Positions 35,524 through 45,294 of a DNA stretch of 64,000 bases are shown here, in pieces (the first letter of the stretch is position 1; each line of letters begins with the position of its first letter). Source of the DNA: an uncultured Bacteroidales bacterium (GTDB taxonomy: Bacteria > Bacteroidota > Bacteroidia > Bacteroidales > Paludibacteraceae); contig ONHW01000001.1 of the NCBI GenBank assembly GCA_900317745.1, positions 124,001 through 188,000 on the forward strand. Direction: 5' to 3'. Made by a program: the position numbers and the translations under genes. The notes under the pieces were generated by a model, which was not told where the DNA came from, made no database searches, and saw nothing but the letters and a program-made list of their open reading frames with translations.

Positions 35524-37152
35524 TTAGCACTGTCCGGCGATGCGCAGGGCGGCATTGATACCGTCGAGGGCGGAGGAGGTGATACCACCGGCATAGCCGG
35601 CACCTTCACCGCAGGGATAGAGGTTAGGGTGGGAGAGGGATTGTAAGGTCTCGGGGTCGCGAGGGATACGCACGGCACTGCTGGAGCGGCTCTCGGTAGC
35701 GAGAATAATCGCATCGTTGGTCAGGAACCCCGGATACTTGCGATCGAAATCGCGAAAGCCCTGCCGCAGACGGTTGGCAATGAACGGCGGCAACCACTCG
35801 TGCAGCGCGCTGCTGCGGGTACCCGGCAGGTAACTGCATGCCGGCAGATCGGCGGAGCGCTTGCCGCGAACAAAGTCCGCAAGGCGCTGAGCCGGTGCTA
35901 TAGCCGGTGCTCCGCCATGCACAAATGCCAGGTGCTCAACCCACTCCTGGGCGCGCAAGCCGGAGAGGGAATCGCTGGCGCTGTTAGACCGCTGCGCTGT
36001 TAGACCGCTGGCGCTGACAGACCGCTCTGCTGACAGACCGCTGTGCTGACAGACCGCTTCGCTGATAGATGGGATGTCTTCGGGGTTGATCTGCACCACT
36101 ATGCCGGAGTTGGCGTAGGGCGAGTTACGGTGCGAGGCACTCATACCGTTCACCACGCAAGCATCGGTGCTGCTCGTAGCCGGCACCATGTGCCCGCCCG
36201 GACACATACAGAACGAATAGACGCCACGACCGTCCACCTGCGTGACGAGACTGTAGGCGGCGTTGCCTATGAAGCGAATCAGATCGGCTTCGCCTGACAG
36301 ACCGCTCTGCTGACAGACCGCTGCGCTGACAGACCGCTGCGCTGACAGATGATACATAAGGCGGTTGATGAGCGACTGAGGATGTTCGACGCGAACACCC
36401 ATTGCAAAACCTTTCGGCTGCAAAGTTACGCCCAGGTCACCGAGCATGCGATAGGTGTCGTGTGCCGAGTGACCTATGGCGAGGATAACGGGCGAATCGG
36501 CGAGCCATAGCTTAAGTTCCGCCTCACCGACACAGTGACCGAAATGCACCTCACCGCCATGCTCAATGATACACTCACGCATAGCGCGGATGATACCGGG
36601 CAGTTTGTCGCTGCCTATATGGGCGTGCGTCTCATACAGAACGGTGTCCGGTGCACCGAAGTAATGAAAGAGCTCCATCACGCGCTGCATGTTGCCGCGT
36701 TTCTTCGAGCGGGAGAAGAGTTTGCCGTCGCTGAACGTGCCGGCACCACCCTCGCCGAAGCAGTAGTTCGACTCGCCGTTCAGACTGATGTTCCGGTTGA
36801 GTTGGGCTATATCTTTTTTGCGCTCACTAACCTCCTTGCCACGTTCGTACAGGATAGGCTTGATGCCATGCTCAATGAGTGTGAGTGCTGCAAACAGTCC
36901 TGCCGGACCGGCACCCACGATACGCACGAACCGCTGCGCATGATGAACGTCCTGATAGACAGGCGGGGCATACAAAGGAATAGGGGCGTCCTTGGGTACA
37001 GGACGCCCGTTCTGATCCGTCAGGAGTGTCAGGTTAACCTTCAGTTGCCGCTGCCGTGCGTCGATCGAACGTTTGACAACGCGGTACTGCCCGGCTACCT
37101 GATACGCCTGCTCGGGAGTAAGAGTCAGTATTTGCTGCGACAGTTCACTCAT
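35524..37152 (-). CDS. FAD-dependent oxidoreductase (COG2509-type) with repeat insertions
   Basis: The 542-residue protein has an N-terminal FAD-binding loop GAGPAGLFAALTLIEHG (about 81-97), followed by YERGKEVSERKKDI, and a C-terminal FAD motif NLYPCGEGAGYAGG. The family is a group of flavoprotein dehydrogenases of unclear substrate. Two segments are made of a 16-base tandem repeat: about residues 268-288 (SAQRSVSAAVCQQSGLSGE) and about 361-393 (SGLSAERSVSASGLTAQ and on). Without them the protein would have the usual length. It follows recA by 53 bases, in a heptamer array. Confidence 0.9.
   Translation of the reverse strand: MSELSQQILTLTPEQAYQVAGQYRVVKRSIDARQRQLKVNLTLLTDQNGRPVPKDAPIPLYAPPVYQDVHHAQRFVRIVGAGPAGLFAALTLIEHGIKPILYERGKEVSERKKDIAQLNRNISLNGESNYCFGEGGAGTFSDGKLFSRSKKRGNMQRVMELFHYFGAPDTVLYETHAHIGSDKLPGIIRAMRECIIEHGGEVHFGHCVGEAELKLWLADSPVILAIGHSAHDTYRMLGDLGVTLQPKGFAMGVRVEHPQSLINRLMYHLSAQRSVSAAVCQQSGLSGEADLIRFIGNAAYSLVTQVDGRGVYSFCMCPGGHMVPATSSTDACVVNGMSASHRNSPYANSGIVVQINPEDIPSISEAVCQHSGLSAERSVSASGLTAQRSNSASDSLSGLRAQEWVEHLAFVHGGAPAIAPAQRLADFVRGKRSADLPACSYLPGTRSSALHEWLPPFIANRLRQGFRDFDRKYPGFLTNDAIILATESRSSSAVRIPRDPETLQSLSHPNLYPCGEGAGYAGGITSSALDGINAALRIAGQC
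35973..36071. repeat. 16-base tandem repeat inside the FAD protein gene, array 1
   Basis: Six units of the form GCTGACAGACCGCTCT (with GCTGTTAGACCGCTGC variants) run head to tail. Because 16 is not a multiple of three the frames change from unit to unit, yet the array stays open across the FAD protein. Confidence 0.85.
36289..36351. repeat. 16-base tandem repeat inside the FAD protein gene, array 2
   Basis: Four units of the same repeat, preceded by TTCGCCTGACAGACCGCT. The string TCGCCTGACAGACCGCT also occurs at 900-916 in the giant LamG gene, so the repeat is not limited to this gene. Confidence 0.85.
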
Positions 37153-37162
37153 GCATGCATGA

Positions 37163-37218
37163 GTTGAGGGTTGAGGGTTTCTAAACTTCGCTAAACTTTC
37201 AACTCTTAACTCTCAACG
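37163..37218. repeat. Heptamer array between recA and the FAD gene
   Basis: Eight 7-base units (GTTGAGG, GTTGAGG, GTTTCTA, ..., TTCAACT, CTTAACT, CTCAACG). The two ends are inverted with respect to each other, so the array can fold as a long imperfect hairpin (GTTGAGGGTTGAGG with TCAACTCTTAACTCTCAAC). It provides the last codons and the stop of recA (VES-stop) and may act as a terminator. Confidence 0.8.
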
Positions 37219-38222
37219 TCTTTGCCGTTTCCCATAATCTTTGCCTCGATCTCGTCAGCCAGATCAGGATTCTCCTGCAGGAGTTTCTTCACAGCATCGC
37301 GACCTTGGGCAAGTTTCTGACCGTCATAACTGAACCATGAGCCTGACTTCTGGAGTATGCCTTTGGCAACGCCAAGATCAACCAGTTCGCCACTGCGGGA
37401 TATGCCCTCATTGAACATCAGGTCGAACTCAGCCTTCTTGAACGGCGGTGCCACTTTGTTCTTCACAACCTTGACGCGCACCTGGTTACCTATCACCTCG
37501 TCACCATCCTTGATGGGGCTCACGCGGCGAATATCCAGACGTACTGAAGCATAGAACTTCAGTGCATTACCGCCGGTGGTTGTTTCGGGATTACCGAACA
37601 TCACGCCGATCTTCTCACGCAGCTGGTTGATAAAGATGCAGGTGGTCTGCGTCTTATTGATAGTGGCAGTGAGTTTGCGCAGTGCCTGACTCATCAGTCG
37701 TGCCTGCAAGCCTACCTTGTTGTCGCCCATATCGCCATCAATCTCAGCTTTGGGAGTGAGCGCTGCTACAGAGTCAATCACAATCAGGTCAACGGCTGCC
37801 GAGCTGATCAGTTTGTCGGCTATCTCCAAGGCTTGTTCTCCGCTATCGGGTTGGGCGATAAGCAGGTTGTTGGTATCTACACCTAACTTCTCGGCATAGA
37901 AGCGGTCAAAGGCGTGCTCTGCATCAATGATAGCAGCTATACCGCCTTGCTTCTGCACCTCAGCCATCGCGTGGATAGCCAGCGTAGTTTTACCGGAGGA
38001 TTCGGGACCATAGATCTCTATCACTCGTCCACGCGGGTAACCGCCAACACCCAACGCCATGTTAAGTGTGACACTGCCGGTCGAGATGATTTGCACATCT
38101 TCCACCTTATCGTCACCAAGGCGCATGATAGCTCCTTTGCCAAAATCCTTGTCGATCTTGTCCATAGCCAACTGCAGAGCTTTAAGTTTCTCTGCAGAAG
38201 GCTGTTTTTTCTCGTCTGCCAT
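37206..38222 (-). CDS. recA: Recombinase RecA
   Basis: RecA coats single-stranded DNA, drives strand exchange and triggers LexA cleavage. Walker [16 protein letters not shown] (about 69-83), the Walker B strand [20 protein letters not shown] and the L2 region ([28 protein letters not shown]) are all standard, and the length is typical. Unusual points: it lies 11 bases after the GGGtGRT gene, so it is probably transcribed from the promoter at 40045 with Fe-S-related genes, and its last residues and stop fall in a heptamer repeat. No LexA-like box was evident. Confidence 0.98.
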   Translation of the reverse strand: MADEKKQPSAEKLKALQLAMDKIDKDFGKGAIMRLGDDKVEDVQIISTGSVTLNMALGVGGYPRGRVIEIYGPESSGKTTLAIHAMAEVQKQGGIAAIIDAEHAFDRFYAEKLGVDTNNLLIAQPDSGEQALEIADKLISSAAVDLIVIDSVAALTPKAEIDGDMGDNKVGLQARLMSQALRKLTATINKTQTTCIFINQLREKIGVMFGNPETTTGGNALKFYASVRLDIRRVSPIKDGDEVIGNQVRVKVVKNKVAPPFKKAEFDLMFNEGISRSGELVDLGVAKGILQKSGSWFSYDGQKLAQGRDAVKKLLQENPDLADEIEAKIMGNGKDVES

Positions 38223-38233
38223 AGTGGTAGGAG

Positions 38234-39244
38234 TTATTTGTTAAGAGCGAGAGCTACGTTTACCGCGCAAGCAACGGTGCAACCTACCATCGGGTTGTTA
38301 CCGATACCCAGGAAGCCCATCATCTCAACGTGTGCGGGAACGGAGCTGGAGCCTGCGAACTGTGCATCGCTGTGCATACGTCCGAGGGTATCGGTCATAC
38401 CATAGGATGCCGGTCCGGCTGCCATGTTATCGGGGTGCAACGTACGGCCTGTACCGCCACCTGATGCAACCGAGAAGTACGGCTTGCCGGCCAGGATACG
38501 CTCTTTCTTATACGTACCTGCTACCGGGTGCTGGAAGCGCGTCGGGTTGGTGGAGTTACCGGTGATCGATACATCCACGTTCTCATGCCAGAGGATAGCT
38601 ACACCCTCACGGACATCATCTGCACCATAGCAGTTCACTTTCGCACGCGGACCGTCGCTGTAAGCTTTCTTACGAACGATCTTCAGTTCGCCTGTGAAAT
38701 AGTCGAACTCGGTCTGTACGTAGGTGAAACCATTGATACGGCTGATGATCATTGCGGCGTCTTTGCCCAGACCGTTCAGGATGCAGCGCAGCGGGTTCTT
38801 GCGAACCTTGTTAGCCATCTCGGCAATCTTGATAGCACCCTCGGCAGCAGCGAACGACTCGTGGCCTGCCAGGAAGGCAAAGCACTGGGTCTCCTCGCGG
38901 AGCAGACGGGCGGCCAAGTTACCGTGACCTATACCTACCTTGCGGTCGTCAGCCACCGAGCCGGGGATACAGAATGCCTGCAGACCGATACCGATAGCCT
39001 CGGCAGCATCAGCGGCGTTCTTGCAACCTTTCTTCAGGGCGATAGCGGTGCCTACAACGTAAGCCCACTTGGCGTTCTCGAAGCAGATACGCTGTGTCTC
39101 CTCGCATGTCAGATAAGGATCGAGGCCGTATTGTTCGCAGATCTGGTTAGCCTCCTCGATGGATGCTATACCGTTAGCGTTCAGAGCGGCGAGAATCTGT
39201 TTCTCGCGGCGGTCTTGCGACTCAAATTTTACTTCACGAATCAT
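38234..39244 (-). CDS. GGGtGRT protein
   Basis: The motif [12 protein letters not shown] (about 286-297) identifies the family named after it. The 336-residue soluble protein contains a few conserved Cys ([15 protein letters not shown] near the start, NCYGADD) but no known catalytic site. Its function is unknown; in this window it is 12 bases after a NifU-like scaffold gene and before recA, and the pairing with the scaffold suggests a role in iron-sulfur handling (inference). Confidence 0.88.
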   Translation of the reverse strand: MIREVKFESQDRREKQILAALNANGIASIEEANQICEQYGLDPYLTCEETQRICFENAKWAYVVGTAIALKKGCKNAADAAEAIGIGLQAFCIPGSVADDRKVGIGHGNLAARLLREETQCFAFLAGHESFAAAEGAIKIAEMANKVRKNPLRCILNGLGKDAAMIISRINGFTYVQTEFDYFTGELKIVRKKAYSDGPRAKVNCYGADDVREGVAILWHENVDVSITGNSTNPTRFQHPVAGTYKKERILAGKPYFSVASGGGTGRTLHPDNMAAGPASYGMTDTLGRMHSDAQFAGSSSVPAHVEMMGFLGIGNNPMVGCTVACAVNVALALNK

Positions 39245-39256
39245 AGTCTCTCCTCC

Positions 39257-39958
39257 TTAGTTTTTGCGTGGGTCAATTGATTTAACAGCGCCTTGCTCCT
39301 TCGTGGTGCGGCCATAGGTACCGGTAACGGACTTCAGAGCCTCGTCAGCAGGCACACCTTTCTTTACGGCGTCCATGAACTTGCCCATGTGTACGTACTC
39401 GTAGCCACAAACCTCGTTGTCCTCGTCAAGGAACTCCTTGGTGATATAGCCTTCGGTGAGTTGCAGGTAACGAACGCCCTTAGCCTTGGTGGAGTAGAGC
39501 GTACCGCACTGCGATACCAAACCTTTGCCGAGGTCTTCCAGACCGGCACCGATAGTCAGACCGCCCTCGCTGAAGGCAGACTGCGTACGGCCATAAACGA
39601 TCTGCAGGAACAACTCGCGCATAGCGGTGTTGATAGCGTCGCATACGAGGTCGGTGTTCAACGCCTCGAGGATAGTTTTGCCCGGCAGAATCTCGGCAGC
39701 CATAGCAGCCGAGTGGGTCATACCCGAGCAACCGATGGTCTCAACGAGGGCTTCCTCGATGATACCGTTCTTCACGTTCAGGCTGAGTTTGCACGCGCCC
39801 TGTTGGGGTGCGCACCAGCCGATACCGTGCGTCATACCCGAGATGTCCTTGATCTCGGTTGCCTTAACCCACTTGCCCTCTTCGGGGATAGGGGCAGGAC
39901 CGTGCTTCGGACCCTTGGCTACTACGCACATTTCTTGTACTTCTTTCGAGTAAATCAT
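39257..39958 (-). CDS. NifU-like iron-sulfur cluster scaffold protein
   Basis: The 233-residue protein has a NifU/IscU-type N-terminal domain with conserved Cys in GWCAPQQGACKL, ETIGCSGMTHSAAMA and LVCDAIN, spaced as expected for cluster ligands. Such proteins assemble Fe-S clusters and pass them on. It is longer than IscU (about 130 residues), with a C-terminal extension of about 100 residues of unknown role. First gene of the operon NifU-like, GGGtGRT, recA, FAD protein. The promoter lies at 40045-40076. Confidence 0.9.
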   Translation of the reverse strand: MIYSKEVQEMCVVAKGPKHGPAPIPEEGKWVKATEIKDISGMTHGIGWCAPQQGACKLSLNVKNGIIEEALVETIGCSGMTHSAAMAAEILPGKTILEALNTDLVCDAINTAMRELFLQIVYGRTQSAFSEGGLTIGAGLEDLGKGLVSQCGTLYSTKAKGVRYLQLTEGYITKEFLDEDNEVCGYEYVHMGKFMDAVKKGVPADEALKSVTGTYGRTTKEQGAVKSIDPRKN

Positions 39959-40044
39959 GTGGATAAATATTGATTGTTAAAGATTAAATTGTCAGATTTT
40001 CGGCACACAAGCACCACTTGATGCCTATATACCAAATTACGGCA

Positions 40045-40076
40045 CAAAGGTACGAAAAAAAATGCACATTTGCAAA
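40045..40076 (-). promoter_or_regulatory. Promoter of the NifU-like/GGGtGRT/recA operon
   Basis: TTTG (40073-40076), N20, TACCTTTG (40045-40052) on the minus strand. The box lies in ATGCACATTTGCAAA, the same 15 bases as at the TonB receptor promoter (15152-15166), beyond what the consensus needs. Confidence 0.85.
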
Positions 40077-40177
40077 TTTTTGGCTACTTTTTTGAAAAAT
40101 AAATTGCAATGGTGCTTTTTCCTGCCCCGTAAACGTCAATTGTACCGCTCAATCGGCACGATATGACAGCAGAACTA

Positions 40178-42928
40178 TTACAGATGGACGCGCAGCAGCA
40201 GATGGATATCCGAGCGGGTGAGTGAGCGTGCAGACGATTGCGGGCGTGCTATCCACGACGGGTGATAAACGGTCTGGCTGACACGCAGATAGAGCGAGAG
40301 CAGGCGGGAGAGATTGTACCGAGCATTCATGTACCAGCGTCCGCCCAACCCGTAGGTAGCCGGAATAGAGAATGCGTACAGCACATCATTCTCATAGGTA
40401 TAGATACGATTGCTCCAGTTGCGGATATCGAACCCCTGCAGGCGCAGTTGCAGCACCATAGGTATGGCACGGACATGATACTCTATATCCTGGCAGATGC
40501 TCAGTCCCCAGGTGAGTGCCGGAGATTGCGCAGCGTTCTGCACAAGCGACAGGTCGGCACGCGAACGAAAACGCCAACCGTCAGCAGGACAGATAACCTC
40601 CAAGCGGGCACGATGCGTGCGCAGATCGCCCTTGCTGCGGCTACGCAGTTGCAGCATAGCGGAGCAATACCTGCCCAGATAATCCGCCTGCCCCGACACG
40701 TCATAACCAAGCGTTCCTGACCGGCGTATGCCGTACTTGGGTCCGGCAAAACGGAACACGTCGCCATAGGCAGCCAGACGCAAGCGCTTCAGTCCCTTGT
40801 ACTCCACACCTATATACCCGCCATGTTCATCACCGAGGCGTGAGGTCTCACTCAATGCGTAGCCGTAGCGGTTGTCGAACGTGGGCGAGTAGTAGCGGTA
40901 CATGGCTACTATCCCCAGATCGGACAGCGGAGTGAGCCGTACACCGGCTATACCGCCTACGCCCCACCGGCTGTTCTCAGCCGCAGCCAGTTCGGCAAAC
41001 ACGTACACCCAACGCCACGAGTAGCGCACATCGGCACCTGCCACCAACTGGTGCCTACCACGAAAATATGCCTGATTATAGTACGTATTACGCACCGGCA
41101 GCGAATCGGAGTACAGATGTTCCATCACGGTTACCCCTACACGCAGGTGACTGAAGTTGGCACTGACGTTAGCGCCTATGGCGTGATGCCAGACCTTGTT
41201 GCTATCCACCGAGTACCAGGCGCTGACCTCGGTATGTCTGCCGGCGGTGAACGTAGCACCTATGCCCTGATAGCGCTCGCTGCCTGCCGACGACACCTTG
41301 CTGAGTCCCTGCCGTCCGCTGCCCGTAAGCATCACACGGCTGCTCTTGCCGGTGTGGAAGAATTGGTTGGTGACCAGTCCTTGCCCGAAGCGCACCTGAT
41401 AACAACCGCCCACCAAACGCTTGAGGTGACCTATATTGCTCAGTTGCACATATCCGCCGTACTGCAGGTCGTGCCAGCCTCCGGATTGCGGTCGGCGAAG
41501 TGTAACACCGGCTGCAATCTGCCGCTTGAACTGATAGCCGTACTTGACTTGAACGTACACGGGGTCGGAACCCTCGTAACCCTCGATGTTTCTGGCATCG
41601 GTTCGCAAACTGATGTCATGCCTGCCGTAGGCGACCAACTCACGCGGATAGACAGGCTCGGGCTGCGGTTCACCTACCTGCACGAACGGCAACAGGTTGC
41701 GTATCTCATAATCCTTCAGCCCGCTGACGAGTTGCAGTTCGTACAGGCTCTGCATGGGCAGGTCATTAACCTTGAGCAGTATATTGCCTATCTGCGACTC
41801 GCTCAGAAACGGCAGTTCAGCCAATGCGTCGTAACTGCCTTCGTTGAGCGGAACGGGGTGTGCCATCAGCGAGAGCAGTTCATCCGACAGCGACTCAAAA
41901 TCCTGGGTACTGCCCTCGGCTGCATCCTCGGTGATCTGCAAATAGATATCCTCGAGTATCCCGGCAATAGGCACATCAGGTACAGTGCTGTCGCTGTGGT
42001 CGGGTATATCCAATACTATAGGCAGGTGATCGGAGTAGCCCTCCGGCTGATAACTGTAACCGACATAGGTGCGGCACGGCTTATAACCCGTAAACGGTTC
42101 ATCCGTAGTCTGCAGCCACGGTGTGTCATAAACGAATGCCTGCACCGTATCCGCCAACGCTGCTGATACATAAAACTGGTCGATACAACTCCACACGCCC
42201 TGATACTTATACGTGCCTTTACCTTTCTGCTCAGCGGAAAGCATGAGGTTGGTCATACCGGGCAGATCGTTCTGTGGCGCACTGTTCATATCGCCCATAA
42301 CCACTATCCTTGCACGTGGCGCATGGGCTGACACACTATCGATATGAGCAGCGATCACCTGCTTGGTTCTCAGGCGCAAAGATACACGCGCAGCACCGCC
42401 CAACTGACTGGGCAGGTGGCACAGATACACATGCAGGGTGTCTCCCTCGGGCATCGTACCGGATACGTACAATATGTCACGCGTCGGGCGTTCACCATCA
42501 TACGTGGGAACACGCAGCGGACAGGCATGAAGGATGCGGAACATATCGGTACGGTACAGCAGTGCCACATCTATACCTCGCGGATCCGAACTGTCGAAAT
42601 GCACATAGGAGTACGGCAGGGCTTTGAGGTTCTGCCTGCACAGGTCACGCACACAGCGCTCGTTCTCCACCTCGCATAACCCAACCAGCGCAACGCCTGT
42701 CCAACCGCCAATGTTGACAATCGTACGGGCTATACGCTCACGCTTGGCGTAGTAGCGTGCCGGAGTCCAGCAACGCAGACCTTCAGCAGTGAACTCGCTA
42801 TCGTCGTACGTGCTGTCACGTGTGCAATCAAAAAGGTTCTCGACATTGTACGACACAATGCGAAAACCATATACTTTCGTCAGACCAACCAGCATCAGCA
42901 CTGCAATATATCCCCAACGTCTGAGCAT
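40178..42928 (-). CDS. Fusion: endonuclease/exonuclease/phosphatase domain, HhH domain and outer-membrane-like barrel
   Basis: Residues 1-22 form a signal peptide (MLRRWGYIAVLMLVGL). Residues 23-315 are an EEP-fold nuclease/phosphatase with all motifs: RIVSYNVENLFD, LCEVENERC, FDSSDPRGIDVALLYR, VMGDMNSAPQ and YSDHLPIV. Residues about 360-425 are helix-hairpin-helix units (LAELPFLSESQIGNILLKV, LQLVSGLKDYEIRNLLPFV) of the kind found in Bacteroidota HhH proteins, and 440-916 look like an outer-membrane barrel with alternating hydrophobic strands. The two halves are usually separate genes as far as I know. It could bind and cut DNA at the outer membrane. Lies 37 bases after sufS. Confidence 0.8.
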   Translation of the reverse strand: MLRRWGYIAVLMLVGLTKVYGFRIVSYNVENLFDCTRDSTYDDSEFTAEGLRCWTPARYYAKRERIARTIVNIGGWTGVALVGLCEVENERCVRDLCRQNLKALPYSYVHFDSSDPRGIDVALLYRTDMFRILHACPLRVPTYDGERPTRDILYVSGTMPEGDTLHVYLCHLPSQLGGAARVSLRLRTKQVIAAHIDSVSAHAPRARIVVMGDMNSAPQNDLPGMTNLMLSAEQKGKGTYKYQGVWSCIDQFYVSAALADTVQAFVYDTPWLQTTDEPFTGYKPCRTYVGYSYQPEGYSDHLPIVLDIPDHSDSTVPDVPIAGILEDIYLQITEDAAEGSTQDFESLSDELLSLMAHPVPLNEGSYDALAELPFLSESQIGNILLKVNDLPMQSLYELQLVSGLKDYEIRNLLPFVQVGEPQPEPVYPRELVAYGRHDISLRTDARNIEGYEGSDPVYVQVKYGYQFKRQIAAGVTLRRPQSGGWHDLQYGGYVQLSNIGHLKRLVGGCYQVRFGQGLVTNQFFHTGKSSRVMLTGSGRQGLSKVSSAGSERYQGIGATFTAGRHTEVSAWYSVDSNKVWHHAIGANVSANFSHLRVGVTVMEHLYSDSLPVRNTYYNQAYFRGRHQLVAGADVRYSWRWVYVFAELAAAENSRWGVGGIAGVRLTPLSDLGIVAMYRYYSPTFDNRYGYALSETSRLGDEHGGYIGVEYKGLKRLRLAAYGDVFRFAGPKYGIRRSGTLGYDVSGQADYLGRYCSAMLQLRSRSKGDLRTHRARLEVICPADGWRFRSRADLSLVQNAAQSPALTWGLSICQDIEYHVRAIPMVLQLRLQGFDIRNWSNRIYTYENDVLYAFSIPATYGLGGRWYMNARYNLSRLLSLYLRVSQTVYHPSWIARPQSSARSLTRSDIHLLLRVHL

Positions 42929-42965
42929 GCGGTGAATAGTTGCTTATCGGCGTGCTGATCGGTAA

Positions 42966-44183
42966 TCAAGATAACATCTGTACAGCACGCTGGAGTGCAG
43001 CAACGAAGAGGTCGATATCCTCACGGGTGTTATATAACCCGAACGAGATCCTGAGTGTGCCGGGTACGCCGAGATGATTGATGAGCGGTTCGGCGCAGTG
43101 GTGTCCGGTACGTACGGCAACGCCTTGATGGTCGAGAAGCGTACCAAGGTCGAAAGGATGGATAAGCGTGCCCTGCGGGGTATAGACATTGAGCGAAAGA
43201 ACACCTGCCTTGGGTTGGCGACCGGCATAGATATGTACACCGGGAATGCGCGCAAGAGATTCTTCAGCATAAGCAGCGATGTCCTGCTCGTGCGGCAAGA
43301 TCCGTTGCCATCCGCAATCCAGGATATACTGTACGGCAACGCCCCATGCATAGGCACCGACATAATCGGGTGTACCTGCCTCGAAGCGGTAAGGAAGTGT
43401 GTTGTAGGTGGTGCCTGACCAGCGGACGTGTTCAATCATCTCTCCGCCCCCCTGATACGGCGGCAGCTGCTCAAGCCAGTGCTGCTTGCCATAGAGCAGC
43501 CCTATGCCGGTAGGACCGTACATCTTATGTGCAGAGCAGGCAAAGAAATCGCAATCAAGATCCGAAACATTGACAGGCAAATGCGGTGCAGACTGTGCAC
43601 CATCGATGCAGACAGGTACGCCTTGGGCGTGTGCCAGACGGATAATCTCCTGAACGGGGTTGATGATCCCCAGCACGTTGCTTACATGGGCAACGCTGAC
43701 GAGCTTGGTGCGTGGCGAGAGCAGGGAGCGGAACGCATCGATATCAAGAGTGAGATCGTCGCGCAGAGGTATGACCTTGAGTACTGCCTGCTTGCGCTGA
43801 CAAAGCATCTGCCAGGGAACGATGTTCGAGTGGTGCTCAAGGGCGGAAACAATGATCTCGTCACCCTCACGGATGAACGCTTCGCCAAAACAGAACGCAA
43901 GCATATTGACGGCCTCGGTAGTACCCCTCGTGAAGAGTACCTCGTGGCTGTGAGCAGCGCCTATGAACTGCGCCAGAGCGGTACGTGCCTCCTCATGGTG
44001 GCGGGTGGCTACTTGGCTCAGATGGTGCACACCGCGGTGGATATTGCTGTTCCAATGCGTATACGCCTCAGCGATCGCATCGATCACCTGCTGCGGCTTC
44101 TGGCTTGTAGCCGCATTATCGAGGTACACCAACCCTCGTCCGTGTACCTGCTCCTTCAGTATAGGAAAATCTTCTCTATTCAT
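42966..44183 (-). CDS. sufS: Cysteine desulfurase, SufS type
   Basis: SufS removes sulfur from cysteine, using PLP, to feed Fe-S cluster assembly. The PLP-binding Lys is in SAHKMYGPTG (about 226), the cofactor loop residues in EHHSNIVPWQM, and the catalytic Cys in RTGHHCAEPL (about 361). Start YLDNAATSQKP is typical. Length 405 residues. No sufBCD genes are adjacent; it sits in a mixed operon behind an acyltransferase (9-base gap). Confidence 0.96.
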   Translation of the reverse strand: MNREDFPILKEQVHGRGLVYLDNAATSQKPQQVIDAIAEAYTHWNSNIHRGVHHLSQVATRHHEEARTALAQFIGAAHSHEVLFTRGTTEAVNMLAFCFGEAFIREGDEIIVSALEHHSNIVPWQMLCQRKQAVLKVIPLRDDLTLDIDAFRSLLSPRTKLVSVAHVSNVLGIINPVQEIIRLAHAQGVPVCIDGAQSAPHLPVNVSDLDCDFFACSAHKMYGPTGIGLLYGKQHWLEQLPPYQGGGEMIEHVRWSGTTYNTLPYRFEAGTPDYVGAYAWGVAVQYILDCGWQRILPHEQDIAAYAEESLARIPGVHIYAGRQPKAGVLSLNVYTPQGTLIHPFDLGTLLDHQGVAVRTGHHCAEPLINHLGVPGTLRISFGLYNTREDIDLFVAALQRAVQMLS

Positions 44184-44192
44184 AGTTATTTT

Positions 44193-45281
44193 TCAATTCT
44201 TGATTTGTTTTGTTTTCTCTCCCAGTACGCACCATCTGATAACAGGAATTCGGCGTATTAGTTCTACTAACAGAAGCAACACGTACATCGCAACCGGAGG
44301 AAGCGTTGTATAAACCTTCATGCTATACCCCAAACCGGAGATGATTATATAGTGAACTACATAGATAGCAAAACTATTGCGGCACATGTAATCTGCAAAC
44401 TTGGATTTCCGGTCATCAAAGCAGGCAGCGAACCATCCGATCATGGCAAGACACATCAGCCATCCATACACACAATTGAGTGGACTGCTTAGGTACACAG
44501 GAGTCGTGTTATCTTCACCGAAGGTAGTGATTAATAATGTTATACCGCTTGCTACGGCGCACACCATCAGTGGTATCCATCCTTTTCGTAATGACGTTAA
44601 TACATTTTCATGCGAGAAGACGAAGTATCCGCTCAAAAAGAAAAGAAGATAAAAGAATGGTTTATATCCGTTGTAAAGACTATCCAAACTTTCGGGACGA
44701 GGGTTCATGATCAGCGTTCGGGTACCTAACCAATACAATACGCCCAACAGGATAATTCCTGCCAAACCCATCTTCCCGCAAAGCGAGTAGAACCGATCTT
44801 GTGCATCAACCTTCCGAACGAGCAGCAAAACCAGACTAAACAACCATAGATTCTGTATAAACCATAATGGTCCCGTACCGCTCAGTGACCACGCCACATA
44901 CTTAATGATGCCCGGAGTGTCGGCAAGCATGTCTATTCCATTCGTATAACTAAGTGTATGCGTGTTGAAATAACCGGCGATCCATTGAAAAACAAATAAT
45001 CCTATTGTAGCAGGTACTAATAACTTGCGGGTGCGACTTTTGAACCACTCTTTCTCTGAATGAGCATCCAATGCGTACCGGGCACTGATACCTGCCAGCA
45101 AGAACAAAAGAGGCATAAACCAAGGATATAGCAGATACATGATTCCGTCTTGGTACTGAGGACCTCCGAAACCACCTATTCCGCCTACTACACCTTTGCC
45201 GTTATAGTAGTAAATAACATGGTAAAAGAGTACCAACAGTACGGTCACCCAACGCAAATTATCTATCCAATGTTTTCGCAT
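44193..45281 (-). CDS. Acyltransferase 3 family membrane protein
   Basis: The 362-residue protein has about ten hydrophobic helices and begins with RKHWIDNLRWVTVLLVLFYH, the family signature in which the His near residue 21 is thought to be catalytic. These enzymes acylate surface sugars or lipids at the inner membrane, using acyl-CoA. The specific substrate is not evident. It is in the gldB-sufS stretch of a long operon, 13 bases after gldB. Confidence 0.85.
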   Translation of the reverse strand: MRKHWIDNLRWVTVLLVLFYHVIYYYNGKGVVGGIGGFGGPQYQDGIMYLLYPWFMPLLFLLAGISARYALDAHSEKEWFKSRTRKLLVPATIGLFVFQWIAGYFNTHTLSYTNGIDMLADTPGIIKYVAWSLSGTGPLWFIQNLWLFSLVLLLVRKVDAQDRFYSLCGKMGLAGIILLGVLYWLGTRTLIMNPRPESLDSLYNGYKPFFYLLFFLSGYFVFSHENVLTSLRKGWIPLMVCAVASGITLLITTFGEDNTTPVYLSSPLNCVYGWLMCLAMIGWFAACFDDRKSKFADYMCRNSFAIYVVHYIIISGLGYSMKVYTTLPPVAMYVLLLLVELIRRIPVIRWCVLGEKTKQIKN

Positions 45282-45294
45282 GTTTTCTTATGGT

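Noticed and set aside
34979-35530. 183-codon frame across the hairpin block
   Set aside because: Cys/Ser-rich translation of the stem-loops, no protein features, and it ends inside the FAD gene.
35965-36352. CRISPR-like array
   Set aside because: Units are 16 bases, contiguous without spacers, and lie in a coding frame; there are no cas genes.
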